From: CAYNKA01 sp964397655
Lineage (GTDB): Bacteria; Spirochaetota; Spirochaetia; DTKZ01
Direction of reading: 5' to 3'
DNA length: 64,000 bases
NCBI GenBank assembly: GCA_964397655.1
Contig: CAYNKA010000002.1
Span: forward strand, 372,001-436,000
Shown piece by piece: positions 43,191-51,428 of this stretch. The notes beneath the pieces were generated by a model. The model was not told the DNA's origin. It made no database searches and saw nothing but the letters and a program-made list of their open reading frames with translations. Each line of letters opens with the position of its first letter. The first letter of the stretch is position 1. Made by a program: the position numbers and the translations under genes.

Positions 43191-45143
43191 ATGAACAAAA
43201 AGGCTTTCAAGCTCGCCCTGTTCCTTCTCGTGTCGAGTTTCGTCGTCACCTGCGGTCTGGCGACGGCTCAGACGGTAAAAATCAGGATCTTCGCGACATC
43301 CGACATACACAACAACTACCTCAACTACGACTACTTCACGGACTCGGCCACCGAGCAATACGGGCTCGTGAAGGTGGCGTCGGTCGTCAAGGCGGAGCGC
43401 GCCTCGAACCCCAACGTCCTTTTCTTCGACAACGGGGACAACATCCAGGGGAACCCCCTCGGGGAATGGCTCGCGAAGAACCCTCCCAAGAACGGGGAAA
43501 CCGGCGTCATCGCGAAGCTCATGAACCAGGCCGGGTACGACGCCATGACCCTGGGGAATCACGAATTCAACTACGGCCTGGACTACCTCCAGAAAACCCT
43601 CGCGGGCATGACGTTCCCCGTCGTCTCCGCCAACGTGCTCAAGGCGGGAACGAAGACGCCCTACTTCAAACCCTATGCGATCCTGGAAAGGAGCTTCAAG
43701 GACGAGAAGGGAACGTCGAGAACGATCAAGGTCGGCGTCGTCGGCTTCGCCCCTCCCCAGATCACCATGTGGGACGCGGCGAACCTCAAGGGGAAGGCGG
43801 AGACCGGTGACATCTACGAAGCGGCCGCGGCCTACATCCCCGAGATGAAGAAGGCCGGAGCGGACGTCGTCGTCTGCCTCGCCCATACGGGAATCTCGGA
43901 CTTTCCGAGGAAGGGCCAGGAGGAGAACGCGGGCTACTACCTCACGACCGTATCCGGGGTGGACGTCATCGTCACCGGACACGCCCACATGAAATTCCCG
44001 AGCAAGGCCTTCGCGAAGACCAAGGGTGCGGACATGGACAACGGCACGATCAACGGGATCCCCGTCGTCATGCCCGGCAGCTTCGCGGACAACCTCGGAG
44101 TCGTCGACCTCACCATGGAGATGAAGGGAGGAAAATGGACGAGGACGGGCGCCAAGGCCGCCCTTCTCCCGGTGTGGGACTCCGCGAAGAAGGCGCCCCT
44201 CATGGGGACCGACAAGGACCTGGTCGGCCTTCTTTCCAAGACCCACGAGTCGGTCCTCGCCTACATCCGCTCGCCCATAGGCGGCGACGAAGGCGGCTCC
44301 GGGCCCGCTTCGACCGGCAGACTCACCCAGCCCCTCACGAGCTACTTCGCCCTGGTGAAGGACGACTACTCCGTCCAGATCATCAACGAGGCGCAGACCA
44401 TGTACGCGGAGAACGCCCTGAAGGGCACGGCCTACGCGAAGCTCCCCATCCTTTCCGCCGCGGCGCCCTTCAAGTGCGGAGGAAGGCAGGGCCCCAAGTA
44501 CTACACCAACATCCCCGCCGGCCCCCTCGCCATAAAGAACGTGGCGGATCTCTACGTCTATTCCAACACCATCGTCGTCGTGAAGGTGAAGGGTTCGGAC
44601 GTGAAGGAATGGCTCGAGATGAGCGCCGGCCAGTTCAATCGGATCGATCCCGCGTCCAAGGAGGAGCAGTACCTGGTGAACGACAAATTCCCGACCTACA
44701 ACTTCGACGTGATCGACGGCGTGGAATACGAGATCGACGTGACGAAACCGGCGAAATATAACGAGGACGGCACCGTGAAGGACGCAGCCGCCGAGCGCAT
44801 CAGGGGCCTGAAATTCAAGGGCAGGCCGATCGATCCGAACCAGGAGTTCCTCGTAGCCACGAACAACTACCGGGCGAACGGCGGCGGGAACTTCCCGAAC
44901 GTCAATCCTTCCAAGATAGTCTTCGCCTCGCCCGACGAGAACCGCCAGGCGATCCTCAAGTACATCGACGCGAAGAAGGCCATAACGCCGAAGACCGACG
45001 ACAATTGGCGCATCGCCTCCTTCAAGGCGGCGGGAACGGTCTACTTCCTCACCTCGCCCCTCGCGAAGGACTCGCTTCCCCCGGGGATCACCTCCCTGGG
45101 TACCGTGGAAACGGGCTACGGAAAGTACGGAATCAAGCCCTGA
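43191..45143 (+). CDS. CpdB-like 2',3'-cyclic-nucleotide phosphodiesterase / 5'-nucleotidase
   Basis: This exported metallophosphoesterase hydrolyses cyclic nucleotides and nucleotides for salvage. The 650-residue protein has a signal peptide (1-27). The calcineurin-like domain shows 'FATSDIHNNYLNYDYF', 'DNGDNIQGNPLG', 'GNHEFNYGLDYL', 'LAHTG' and 'VTGHAHM', all metal-binding blocks. The C-terminal 5'-nucleotidase domain has 'YSNTIVVVKVKGSDVKEWLE' in parts and 'ATNNYRANGGGNF', which binds the base. The 'NYDYF' and 'NPLGEW' details point to CpdB rather than UshA. A strong terminator follows. Confidence 0.9.
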   Translation: MNKKAFKLALFLLVSSFVVTCGLATAQTVKIRIFATSDIHNNYLNYDYFTDSATEQYGLVKVASVVKAERASNPNVLFFDNGDNIQGNPLGEWLAKNPPKNGETGVIAKLMNQAGYDAMTLGNHEFNYGLDYLQKTLAGMTFPVVSANVLKAGTKTPYFKPYAILERSFKDEKGTSRTIKVGVVGFAPPQITMWDAANLKGKAETGDIYEAAAAYIPEMKKAGADVVVCLAHTGISDFPRKGQEENAGYYLTTVSGVDVIVTGHAHMKFPSKAFAKTKGADMDNGTINGIPVVMPGSFADNLGVVDLTMEMKGGKWTRTGAKAALLPVWDSAKKAPLMGTDKDLVGLLSKTHESVLAYIRSPIGGDEGGSGPASTGRLTQPLTSYFALVKDDYSVQIINEAQTMYAENALKGTAYAKLPILSAAAPFKCGGRQGPKYYTNIPAGPLAIKNVADLYVYSNTIVVVKVKGSDVKEWLEMSAGQFNRIDPASKEEQYLVNDKFPTYNFDVIDGVEYEIDVTKPAKYNEDGTVKDAAAERIRGLKFKGRPIDPNQEFLVATNNYRANGGGNFPNVNPSKIVFASPDENRQAILKYIDAKKAITPKTDDNWRIASFKAAGTVYFLTSPLAKDSLPPGITSLGTVETGYGKYGIKP

Positions 45144-45159
45144 GAACGGGCGTCGCATA

Positions 45160-45192
45160 GGGGCCGGGAGATCTTCCCGGCCCCTTTCATTT
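45160..45192 (+). terminator. rho-independent terminator of the CpdB-like gene
   Basis: A 10-base perfect stem GGGGCCGGGA / TCCCGGCCCC with a 5-base loop is followed by TTTCATTT. It lies between the convergent genes and may slow transcription from the other side. Confidence 0.85.
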
Positions 45193-45924
45193 CGGCCCGA
45201 TGTACACGCCCGCGAGCAGCTCGCAGCCGTACGGTCCGGGGGACGCCTCTTCGAAGACGACTTCGTAATCGCGTCGGAGGTCTTCGAGGCAGGCGTGTCG
45301 GACGGCACCGGGCACGGGCTCGCGTTCCCCCCTCACCGTTCCGTGCAGGAGGAGTTCCGCTCCCAGAGGATCGTGGACCTTCAGGCAGTAGTCCTCGGAA
45401 TCCCGTTCTATGACGAAGGCATAGTCCCCGGTGAGTCCGCAGAGCGGGCAGGAGTCGACGTAGGGATGGGCCGCTTCCTCGGTGGCGACCTCGTAATGCA
45501 CGCTCGCCGGCACGAGGAGACTGCGGCGTTTCCTTCGTTCTACAGAAGCTTCGACCCGTTCGAGACCGGACGAGAGGACCGGCGTCGCGTAGAACCGGGC
45601 ATGGAGCTGGTGGAAGTGCGACAACTGGGGATCAACGGGATCGACATAAGGATGGAGCCCGCGGATCCTCGCCTGCCAGTCGCTCCCCTCCCCCGGTCCG
45701 CCGACGAGGGAGCGGAGGTCGAGGTTGCCCACGTCCTCGCAGAACGAATCCCGCAGGGCGAGCCTCTCCTCGAGAAGCCCGTTCAGGAACCGCAGGGCGC
45801 GGAAATACTGGCCCCGGAGGACGAGGCCCTCGTCGACGAAGAAGAAGACGTTCGGATACCGCGGCATTTCCCGGGGAAAGATTTCACGGCCGGGAAGCGG
45901 CGCCTGGAAGAGCACGGGATTCAT
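45187..45924 (-). CDS. hypothetical protein at the end of a sugar ABC operon
   Basis: I do not recognise this 245-residue soluble protein. It has 'YPNVFFFVDEGLVLRGQYF' in two blocks near the N-terminus, a Trp/His-rich middle, a 'CPLCGLTGDYAFVIERD' part with a CxxC, and a later lone Cys. GGAGG precedes the ATG, which lies 8 bases after the second permease gene, so it is surely translated. It may process the imported sugar or be a binding partner; nothing in the sequence decides. Confidence 0.6.
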   Translation of the reverse strand: MNPVLFQAPLPGREIFPREMPRYPNVFFFVDEGLVLRGQYFRALRFLNGLLEERLALRDSFCEDVGNLDLRSLVGGPGEGSDWQARIRGLHPYVDPVDPQLSHFHQLHARFYATPVLSSGLERVEASVERRKRRSLLVPASVHYEVATEEAAHPYVDSCPLCGLTGDYAFVIERDSEDYCLKVHDPLGAELLLHGTVRGEREPVPGAVRHACLEDLRRDYEVVFEEASPGPYGCELLAGVYIGPK

Positions 45925-45932
45925 GAGGCCTC

Positions 45933-46784
45933 CTAGGCTTTCAAAGCCCCTCCGGTGAGACCGGAGACGAAATACCGCTGGAACACGCCGAAGGCGACGA
46001 GCACCGGCACGATTGAGATGAAGGTCGCCGCGGCGATGAGGTTCCACTCCACCTGCCCCTGCTCCCCGACGAATCGGTACAGGGCCACGGTGTAGGGCCT
46101 GATCTCCGCGCTCGTCGTGAGGATCAGGGCCGAGGTGAAGTCGTTCCAGGCCTCGCGGAAGCCGAAGACCGCCACGGCGGCGGTGCCGGGCGCGGCCAGG
46201 GGAAGCACGATGCTCAGCATGGCCCGCGGGCGGGAACAGCCGTCCATCAGGGCGGACTCGTCCAGTTCCACGGGGATCGTGTCGATGTAGCCCTTGAGAA
46301 GCCAGGCCGCGAAGGGGGCCACGGTGATTCCGTGAAGGAGAATGAGCCCCGTGTACGTGTCGTAGAGGCCGTAGAAGGAGAACATGCGGAAGATCGGAAT
46401 GATCGTGGCGAGGCGCGGAATCAGGTTGATGAAGAGCATGCCGGTGAGAAGGACGTCCTTCCCGGGAAAGTCGTGGCGGGCGAAACCGTATCCGGCGAGG
46501 AAGCCGAGAACCGCGGTCAGGCCGGCGGTCCCCAGGGCTATCGCGACGCTGTTCAGGAAGGGCCTCGCCCCGAAGACCCGCGAGTCGGTGAAGACCCGCG
46601 CGAGATTCTCGAGCGTGAACGTCTCGGGGACGAGCGTGGGAGGAAAACGGTGGGCCTCGGCCTGGGTCTTGAAGGTGGCGGAGAAGATCCAATAGAGGGG
46701 CGCGAAGGTCACGAAGAGGTAGGCGAGGAGCAGGGAGTAGACCGCCGCCTTGGCCCAGGCATCGCCCTTCGAGAGGCTAGGCAT
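45933..46784 (-). CDS. sugar ABC transporter permease (MalG/UgpE type)
   Basis: This 283-residue inner-membrane permease of the carbohydrate ABC class (CUT1) has six hydrophobic segments. The EAA loop reads 'ELDESALMDGCSRPRAMLSIVLPLAAPG', split around residue 190, where the ATPase docks. It overlaps the first permease gene by 8 bases. No ATPase gene is in the operon, so a shared MsmX/MalK-like ATPase elsewhere should serve it. Confidence 0.92.
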   Translation of the reverse strand: MPSLSKGDAWAKAAVYSLLLAYLFVTFAPLYWIFSATFKTQAEAHRFPPTLVPETFTLENLARVFTDSRVFGARPFLNSVAIALGTAGLTAVLGFLAGYGFARHDFPGKDVLLTGMLFINLIPRLATIIPIFRMFSFYGLYDTYTGLILLHGITVAPFAAWLLKGYIDTIPVELDESALMDGCSRPRAMLSIVLPLAAPGTAAVAVFGFREAWNDFTSALILTTSAEIRPYTVALYRFVGEQGQVEWNLIAAATFISIVPVLVAFGVFQRYFVSGLTGGALKA

Positions 46785-47661
46785 GGCGCCTCCTTCCTCC
46801 CGCGCCGCGGAGATAAACGACCGCCACGACGAGGCTCACGAGGAGAAGCATGACGCCGACCGCAGCCCCCTTCCCGAGGTCGCCGAAGGTGAAGCCCTGA
46901 TGGTACATGTAGATCGAGAAGGTCTCGGTCCGGTACAGGGGGCCTCCGGCGGTCATGGCGAAGATCGTGTCGAAGACGTGGAAGGTCATTCCCGTATCCA
47001 GGATGAGATTCAAGAGGATGAACTCCCTGATCAGGGGCAGCGTGATCCACGCGAGCCGCTGAAGGGGTTTGGCCCCGTCGACGTAGGCCGCCTCGTAGAG
47101 TTCGGGGTTGATGCTCTGAAGCCCCGAGGTCTGGATGATGATGCTGTAGGGAATGCCCCTCCAGATGTTCGCGACGATGATCGAAGGCAGAGCGAGATTC
47201 ACGTCCGAGGTCCAGGCCCTGGGGGAGACCCCGAAGAAGCCGAGGAACAGGTTGAGGAGGCCCGTTCTCGGCTCGAAGAGGAAGCTCCAGGTGTAGCCTA
47301 CTATGACCCCCGCGGCGATCCACGGAAGCATGTAGGCGTTTCGGAAGAAGGTCCGGCCCCTCACCCAGGGAACGTCGATGAGGATGGCGATCGCGAGGCC
47401 CAGGACCACGTGGAAGAAGACGGAACCGAACACGAAGAGCAGGGTGATGCGCAGGATGCCCCCGAAATCGGGATTGCGGGCGGTGAAAACCGCGGCGTAA
47501 TTGGCGAACCCCGCGAACCGTGAATTCATCATGTCCGCGAGTTCGATGCGCTGGAAACTCATCCAGAACACCTGGACCGCGGGATAGAGCGTGAAGAGGG
47601 CCACGCCCAGCACGAGGGGAAAAACGTAGACGTATCCCGCGGAGGAGCTTCGGAGCTTCAT
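46777..47661 (-). CDS. sugar ABC transporter permease (MalF/UgpA type)
   Basis: This 294-residue CUT1 permease, partner of the next gene product, has six hydrophobic segments. The EAA loop reads 'ELYEAAYVDGAKPLQRLAWITLPLI' in two blocks near residue 200. It starts 10 bases after the binding-protein gene and ends inside the start of the second permease gene. Confidence 0.92.
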   Translation of the reverse strand: MKLRSSSAGYVYVFPLVLGVALFTLYPAVQVFWMSFQRIELADMMNSRFAGFANYAAVFTARNPDFGGILRITLLFVFGSVFFHVVLGLAIAILIDVPWVRGRTFFRNAYMLPWIAAGVIVGYTWSFLFEPRTGLLNLFLGFFGVSPRAWTSDVNLALPSIIVANIWRGIPYSIIIQTSGLQSINPELYEAAYVDGAKPLQRLAWITLPLIREFILLNLILDTGMTFHVFDTIFAMTAGGPLYRTETFSIYMYHQGFTFGDLGKGAAVGVMLLLVSLVVAVVYLRGAGGRRRHA

Positions 47662-47671
47662 GGCGCTTCCG

Positions 47672-48973
47672 TCACCAGGATCGCTGGGCGAGGATCTTGT
47701 TCGCCGCCTCGGCCGCCTGGTCCAGGGACTCCTTGGGGCTCGCCTGGAGCGTGAGGGCCTTCTGGATCGCGTTCACGATTTCGGCCGAGATCTTCGTGTA
47801 TTCGGGGATCGGCGGCCGGAAGAAGGTCGTGGGCGTCACTTCCTGGACCACCTTGAAGAAGGGAGACTGCTCCATGAACTCCTTCTCCCTCGCCATGAGG
47901 GACTTCCTCGTGGGGACCATAGCCCTCTCCGTGAGGAAGGGCAGCGAGTTGTCCGGGCTCGTGACGAGCTTGAGGAACTCGTAGGCGAGGTCGGCCTGCT
48001 TCGAATCGCGGGTGATGCCCAGGATCCAGCCGCCGGACCCGGTCGCAGCCTTTCCGCCTTCGGGAATCGGGAGGGGCGCGAAGCCGACCATGGCCTGGTA
48101 GGCCTCGCGGCTCACGCCGCTCTTCTTGTATTCGGGCCACAAATCTCCGACCTGGATCATCATGGCGTATTTCTTCGCCTGGAAGGCCTTCTTGAAGTCC
48201 GACTCCTTCGTTCCCAGAAGATCGGGCGGGCTCGCCTTGTCGGTGTTGATGAGGTCCGTGAGGAGCTGAAGGGCGTCCACTCCCGCCTGGCTGTTGAACA
48301 CGGCCTTGGTGTAATCCGCTGAAAGGATGTCGCCCCCCTTCATGTGGAGGAAGGGGTACCAGCGGTCCGCCGTATGGTCCGTGGAGAACGCGTTGAAGGC
48401 GTAGCCCCAGACCCCCGCCGCGGGATCGGTGAGCTTCTTCGCGTAGGCCCTGAGCTCGGTCCAGGTCTTCGGAGGCTTGTCAGGATCGAGCCCCGCCTTC
48501 CTGAAGAGGTCCTTCTGATAGGCGAGCATCCGGACGTCGGAATTGAGCCACAGGCCGTAGACCCTTCCCCGCCATTTCGAGGCCTCGTAGAACACCGGGA
48601 GAAAATCGTCACGGATGGCGGCGTCGGCGTCGAGCCTCGACGTCAGGTCTATGAGGATCTTCGAGCTCGCGAATTCTCCGAGCCAGATGCAGTCGGTCTG
48701 GACGATATCCGGGCCCTTCCCCGCGGCCACCGTGGTCAGGGCCTTGATCCTCTGGTCGTCGTAGGGAAGCCCTTCGACCTTGATCGTGACGTTGGGATGC
48801 TTTTCCTGAAAGACCTTGATGGCGGTTTTCCAGGGAGCCTCCTGCTGGAGCGTGTAGTCCCTGACCATGCCGGTGAGGACGATCGGTTCGGCCTTCGCTT
48901 CCTTCGCTCCTCCTCCGTAGACCGGCAGTCCGAGGGCGAGAATACCCGTGATGACCCAAAGCATCCGTTTCAT
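47672..48973 (-). CDS. sugar ABC transporter substrate-binding protein
   Basis: This 433-residue CUT1 extracellular binding protein begins with a leader and 'GGGAKEAKAE', a run usual after the lipid Cys in spirochaete homologues. The Cys itself is missing here (VYGGG), so the protein may be periplasmic and free. The SBP_bac_1 fold follows, with 'GKGPDIVQTDCIWLGEFA' in parts, 'KAFQAKKYAMMIQVGDL' and 'GSGGWILGITRDSK'. ATG at 48973 with AGGAGG seven bases upstream is preferred over TTG at 48979. Substrate unknown. Confidence 0.9.
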   Translation of the reverse strand: MKRMLWVITGILALGLPVYGGGAKEAKAEPIVLTGMVRDYTLQQEAPWKTAIKVFQEKHPNVTIKVEGLPYDDQRIKALTTVAAGKGPDIVQTDCIWLGEFASSKILIDLTSRLDADAAIRDDFLPVFYEASKWRGRVYGLWLNSDVRMLAYQKDLFRKAGLDPDKPPKTWTELRAYAKKLTDPAAGVWGYAFNAFSTDHTADRWYPFLHMKGGDILSADYTKAVFNSQAGVDALQLLTDLINTDKASPPDLLGTKESDFKKAFQAKKYAMMIQVGDLWPEYKKSGVSREAYQAMVGFAPLPIPEGGKAATGSGGWILGITRDSKQADLAYEFLKLVTSPDNSLPFLTERAMVPTRKSLMAREKEFMEQSPFFKVVQEVTPTTFFRPPIPEYTKISAEIVNAIQKALTLQASPKESLDQAAEAANKILAQRSW

Positions 48974-48995
48974 CGTCAACCTCCTTGGTTTCGCA

Positions 48996-49742
48996 TCATC
49001 GCAATCGCGACGTTCGATTCTCGAAAGGGACGCGGCGGCGATCGTCGAGGAAGGCCTCGAGCGATTTCCGGTCGATTCTCGGCATGACGTGGTCCGGAGG
49101 ATGAGGCGAGCCTTCCTCCCAGCCCCAGCCGGCCTTCTTGTACCTCGTCACCAGGACGAAGGGGCTGCCGAATTCCCTGCATGCGCCGTCCGCGATTTCG
49201 TTGTCTCCGAAAAAGGCGAGCTCCTCACCCCGGATCCCGAAGAGCCCGTAGGCATGGCGGAAGATCCGGGCGTCCGGCTTCTCCGCGCCAACGGCCTCGG
49301 ACACGACGACCTCGTCGAAGAAGGGGCGCAGGCCCGTGGTCTCGAGAAAGGATTCGACCCGGAACGTCCGCTCGTTGGAGATGATCGCGAGCCTGTAGCC
49401 CGATTCCCTGAGGTATGCGAGCGCCGGGGCGAGCTCCGGATCGACCTCGACGAGCCCGTCGAGGAAGCCCCGATAGGCTCGAAGCGCCTGATCGGGCGAG
49501 ATCTCCGTTATTCCGAGTTCGCGGAAGGCCGCCTCGAAGAAGGAGATCTCGCCGTAGGTGTGGCTGATGAAGGGGTGCCGCGTGGCCTCGTTCACCCTGC
49601 GATAGACCTCGGCGAATCGGCCCGAGGCTTCCGGCGGAAGGAGCTTCCCGAGCCAGGCGGCCGTAGCCTCGATCGAGAGGGATAGGAGGCGCGCGTCGTC
49701 GACGAGCGTGTTGCCGAGGTCGAAGGCGAACACCTTCAGCAC
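48996..49742 (-). CDS. HAD-superfamily hydrolase
   Basis: This 248-residue HAD phosphatase of subfamily IA has motif I 'FDLGNTL' (nucleophile Asp8; the second Asp of DxDxT is Gly, as in YihX-type sugar phosphatases), motif II 'IISNE', motif III Lys in 'EKPDARIF' and motif IV 'FFGDNEIAD'. It overlaps the regulator gene by 7 bases and lies 22 bases before the binding-protein gene. The setting suggests a phosphatase for the imported sugar after phosphorylation. That is inference. Confidence 0.85.
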   Translation of the reverse strand: MLKVFAFDLGNTLVDDARLLSLSIEATAAWLGKLLPPEASGRFAEVYRRVNEATRHPFISHTYGEISFFEAAFRELGITEISPDQALRAYRGFLDGLVEVDPELAPALAYLRESGYRLAIISNERTFRVESFLETTGLRPFFDEVVVSEAVGAEKPDARIFRHAYGLFGIRGEELAFFGDNEIADGACREFGSPFVLVTRYKKAGWGWEEGSPHPPDHVMPRIDRKSLEAFLDDRRRVPFENRTSRLR

Positions 49743-50491
49743 AGATACACCTCCACGCCCCGTTCCCTTATGGGGGCCAGGGCCTTCTCGTCCGCCTCGA
49801 CGTCGGTGACGAGCGCGTCCACCTCCTCCAGGCCGGCGAAGGGCGCGAGCGATACGGTTCCGATCTTGTCGTGGGTCGCCACGAGAACCACCTTCGCGGC
49901 GGAACGGATCATGCTCCGCTTGATCTCGACTTCGAAGACGTTGGTGTTCGTCACCCCGTTCCGCTCCACGCCTCCTGCGGAGATGAAGGCGGTCGACACG
50001 TGGAACTGCCGTATGAATTCCTCAGCGTGGAAACCGGCCGTACACCGGGTGGTTTCGTTCACGATGCCCCCCACGAGGATGGACGTGACTCCGGGAATCC
50101 CCATGAGGGACTCCGCTATGTTGAGCCCGTTCGTCACGACCGTGAGGTTCCTCTTGTCCACGAGGAAGGGGATGATCCGTTCCGTGGTCGTTCCGGCGTC
50201 GAGAATGACGGCCTCGCCGTCTCCGATGAACTCGGCGGCCTTCCTCCCGATCCGGAGCTTTTCCTCCGCGAAACGGTCCTCGCGCTCGCCCAAGGGTATG
50301 CCCATCGGAATGTTCCTGTTGTAGACGGCCCCCCCGTGCGTGAGGGTGAGGAGTCCCTGCTCCGCGAGGCTCCGGAGGTCCCGGCGGATGGTGTTCTGCG
50401 AAACGGCGAACCTCCCGCTGAGAACGGAAATCTCCGCGACGCCGTTCGTCCTGAGCAGATTGAGAATCTCGATTTGACGCTCAGTCCTCAT
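49736..50491 (-). CDS. DeoR/GlpR-family transcriptional repressor
   Basis: This 251-residue DeoR-type regulator has an N-terminal helix-turn-helix 'RQIEILNLLRTNGVAEISVLSGRF' in parts, then 'AVSQNTIRRDLRSLAEQGLLTLTHGGAV', and a C-terminal sugar-phosphate sensor domain with 'DAGTTTERI' and 'FISAGGVERNGVTN'. It leads the sugar ABC operon. I prefer ATG at 50491 (GAGG five bases upstream) over ATG at 50506, which has no ribosome site. The array of TGTAA/TTACA half-sites upstream is its probable operator. Confidence 0.9.
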   Translation of the reverse strand: MRTERQIEILNLLRTNGVAEISVLSGRFAVSQNTIRRDLRSLAEQGLLTLTHGGAVYNRNIPMGIPLGEREDRFAEEKLRIGRKAAEFIGDGEAVILDAGTTTERIIPFLVDKRNLTVVTNGLNIAESLMGIPGVTSILVGGIVNETTRCTAGFHAEEFIRQFHVSTAFISAGGVERNGVTNTNVFEVEIKRSMIRSAAKVVLVATHDKIGTVSLAPFAGLEEVDALVTDVEADEKALAPIRERGVEVYLC

Positions 50492-50504
50492 CCCGACCTC
50501 ATAC

Positions 50505-50557
50505 ATTATATTACGAATAAATGTAACTTTTTGTAATAATAATTACATTTTATTACA
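50505..50557. promoter_or_regulatory. symmetrical operator array and -10 of the DeoR operon
   Basis: Four half-sites sit on a 10-base period: TGTAAC 50522, TGTAAT 50532, ATTACA 50542, ATTACA 50552, symmetric about 50539-50540. A perfect TATAAT on the minus strand (50505-50510) lies next to it as the regulator's own -10. The whole stretch is A+T-rich. Confidence 0.6.
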
Positions 50558-50596
50558 AGCCGTCCGAATTATCAAGTCATTTTATATTCAATCGTA

Positions 50597-50625
50597 TTGG
50601 AAATTGCGGGATTATCGGCTATAGT
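50597..50625 (+). promoter_or_regulatory. promoter of hisF
   Basis: TTGGAA, 17 bases, TATAGT, then a 20-base leader with AGAGGA before the ATG at 50646. It is divergent from the DeoR operon and 40 bases from the operator array. Confidence 0.65.
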
Positions 50626-50645
50626 TGAGGCCGAAGAGGAAAACG

Positions 50646-51416
50646 ATGCTTCTCAAACGCATAATCGTATGCCTGGACGTCAGGGACGGCAAGACCACGA
50701 AGGGAATACGATTCAAGGGGAACGAGGACATAGGCGATCCCGTCGAAATGGCGAAGACCTATTACGGGCAGGGCGTCGACGAGCTCGTCTTCTACGATAT
50801 AACGGCGTCCTCGGAACGGAGAAGGGTCTTCCTCGACGTGGTGGAGAGGGTCGCGGAGAACATCTTCATTCCCTTCTGCGTGGGCGGAGGCCTCGCGTCG
50901 GTAAAGGACATGAGGGACACGCTGCTCGCCGGCGCCGAAAAGGTGAGCCTGAATTCCCAGGCGGTGAAGAATCCTGGGATCATCGAGGAAGGGGCGTCCC
51001 TCTTCGGCAGGCAGTGCATCGTGCTCGGGATGGATGCGCTCAAGGATCCCGACATGCCCTCGGGCTATCGCGTGGTCATCAACGGCGGAAGGACGCCGAC
51101 CGGCAAGGACGCGCTCGACTGGGCCTTGGAGGCCGAACGGCTCGGGGCCGGGGAAATCGTCCTCAATTCCATCGACGCCGACGGCACCAAGGAAGGCTAC
51201 GAACTCACCGTCACCAGGATGATCTCGGAGGCCGTGAACATCCCGGTGGTGGCCTCCGGCGGGGCGGGCAGGCCCGAACACCTCGCGGCGGTCCTCTCCC
51301 GGGGGAAGGCGGACGCCGCCCTCGTCGCGTCCATGGTGCACTACGGCACCTATTCGATCCGGGACATCAAGAAAAGCCTCGAGGCCGCCGGCATTCCGGT
51401 GCGCTCAGTCGCATAG
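50646..51416 (+). CDS. hisF: imidazole glycerol phosphate synthase cyclase subunit
   Basis: HisF uses ammonia from HisH to make imidazole glycerol phosphate and AICAR. The 256-residue TIM barrel begins 'MLLKRIIVCLDVRDGKTTKG' and keeps the catalytic Asp in 'CLDVRDG', plus 'PFCVGGGL', 'VSLNSQAV', the second catalytic Asp in 'NSIDADGTKEGY' and 'PVVASGGAG'. Start is the ATG after AGAGGA. It stands apart from hisH, followed 12 bases later by an EAL-domain gene. Confidence 0.96.
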   Translation: MLLKRIIVCLDVRDGKTTKGIRFKGNEDIGDPVEMAKTYYGQGVDELVFYDITASSERRRVFLDVVERVAENIFIPFCVGGGLASVKDMRDTLLAGAEKVSLNSQAVKNPGIIEEGASLFGRQCIVLGMDALKDPDMPSGYRVVINGGRTPTGKDALDWALEAERLGAGEIVLNSIDADGTKEGYELTVTRMISEAVNIPVVASGGAGRPEHLAAVLSRGKADAALVASMVHYGTYSIRDIKKSLEAAGIPVRSVA

Positions 51417-51428
51417 GGGGCCCCTTCC

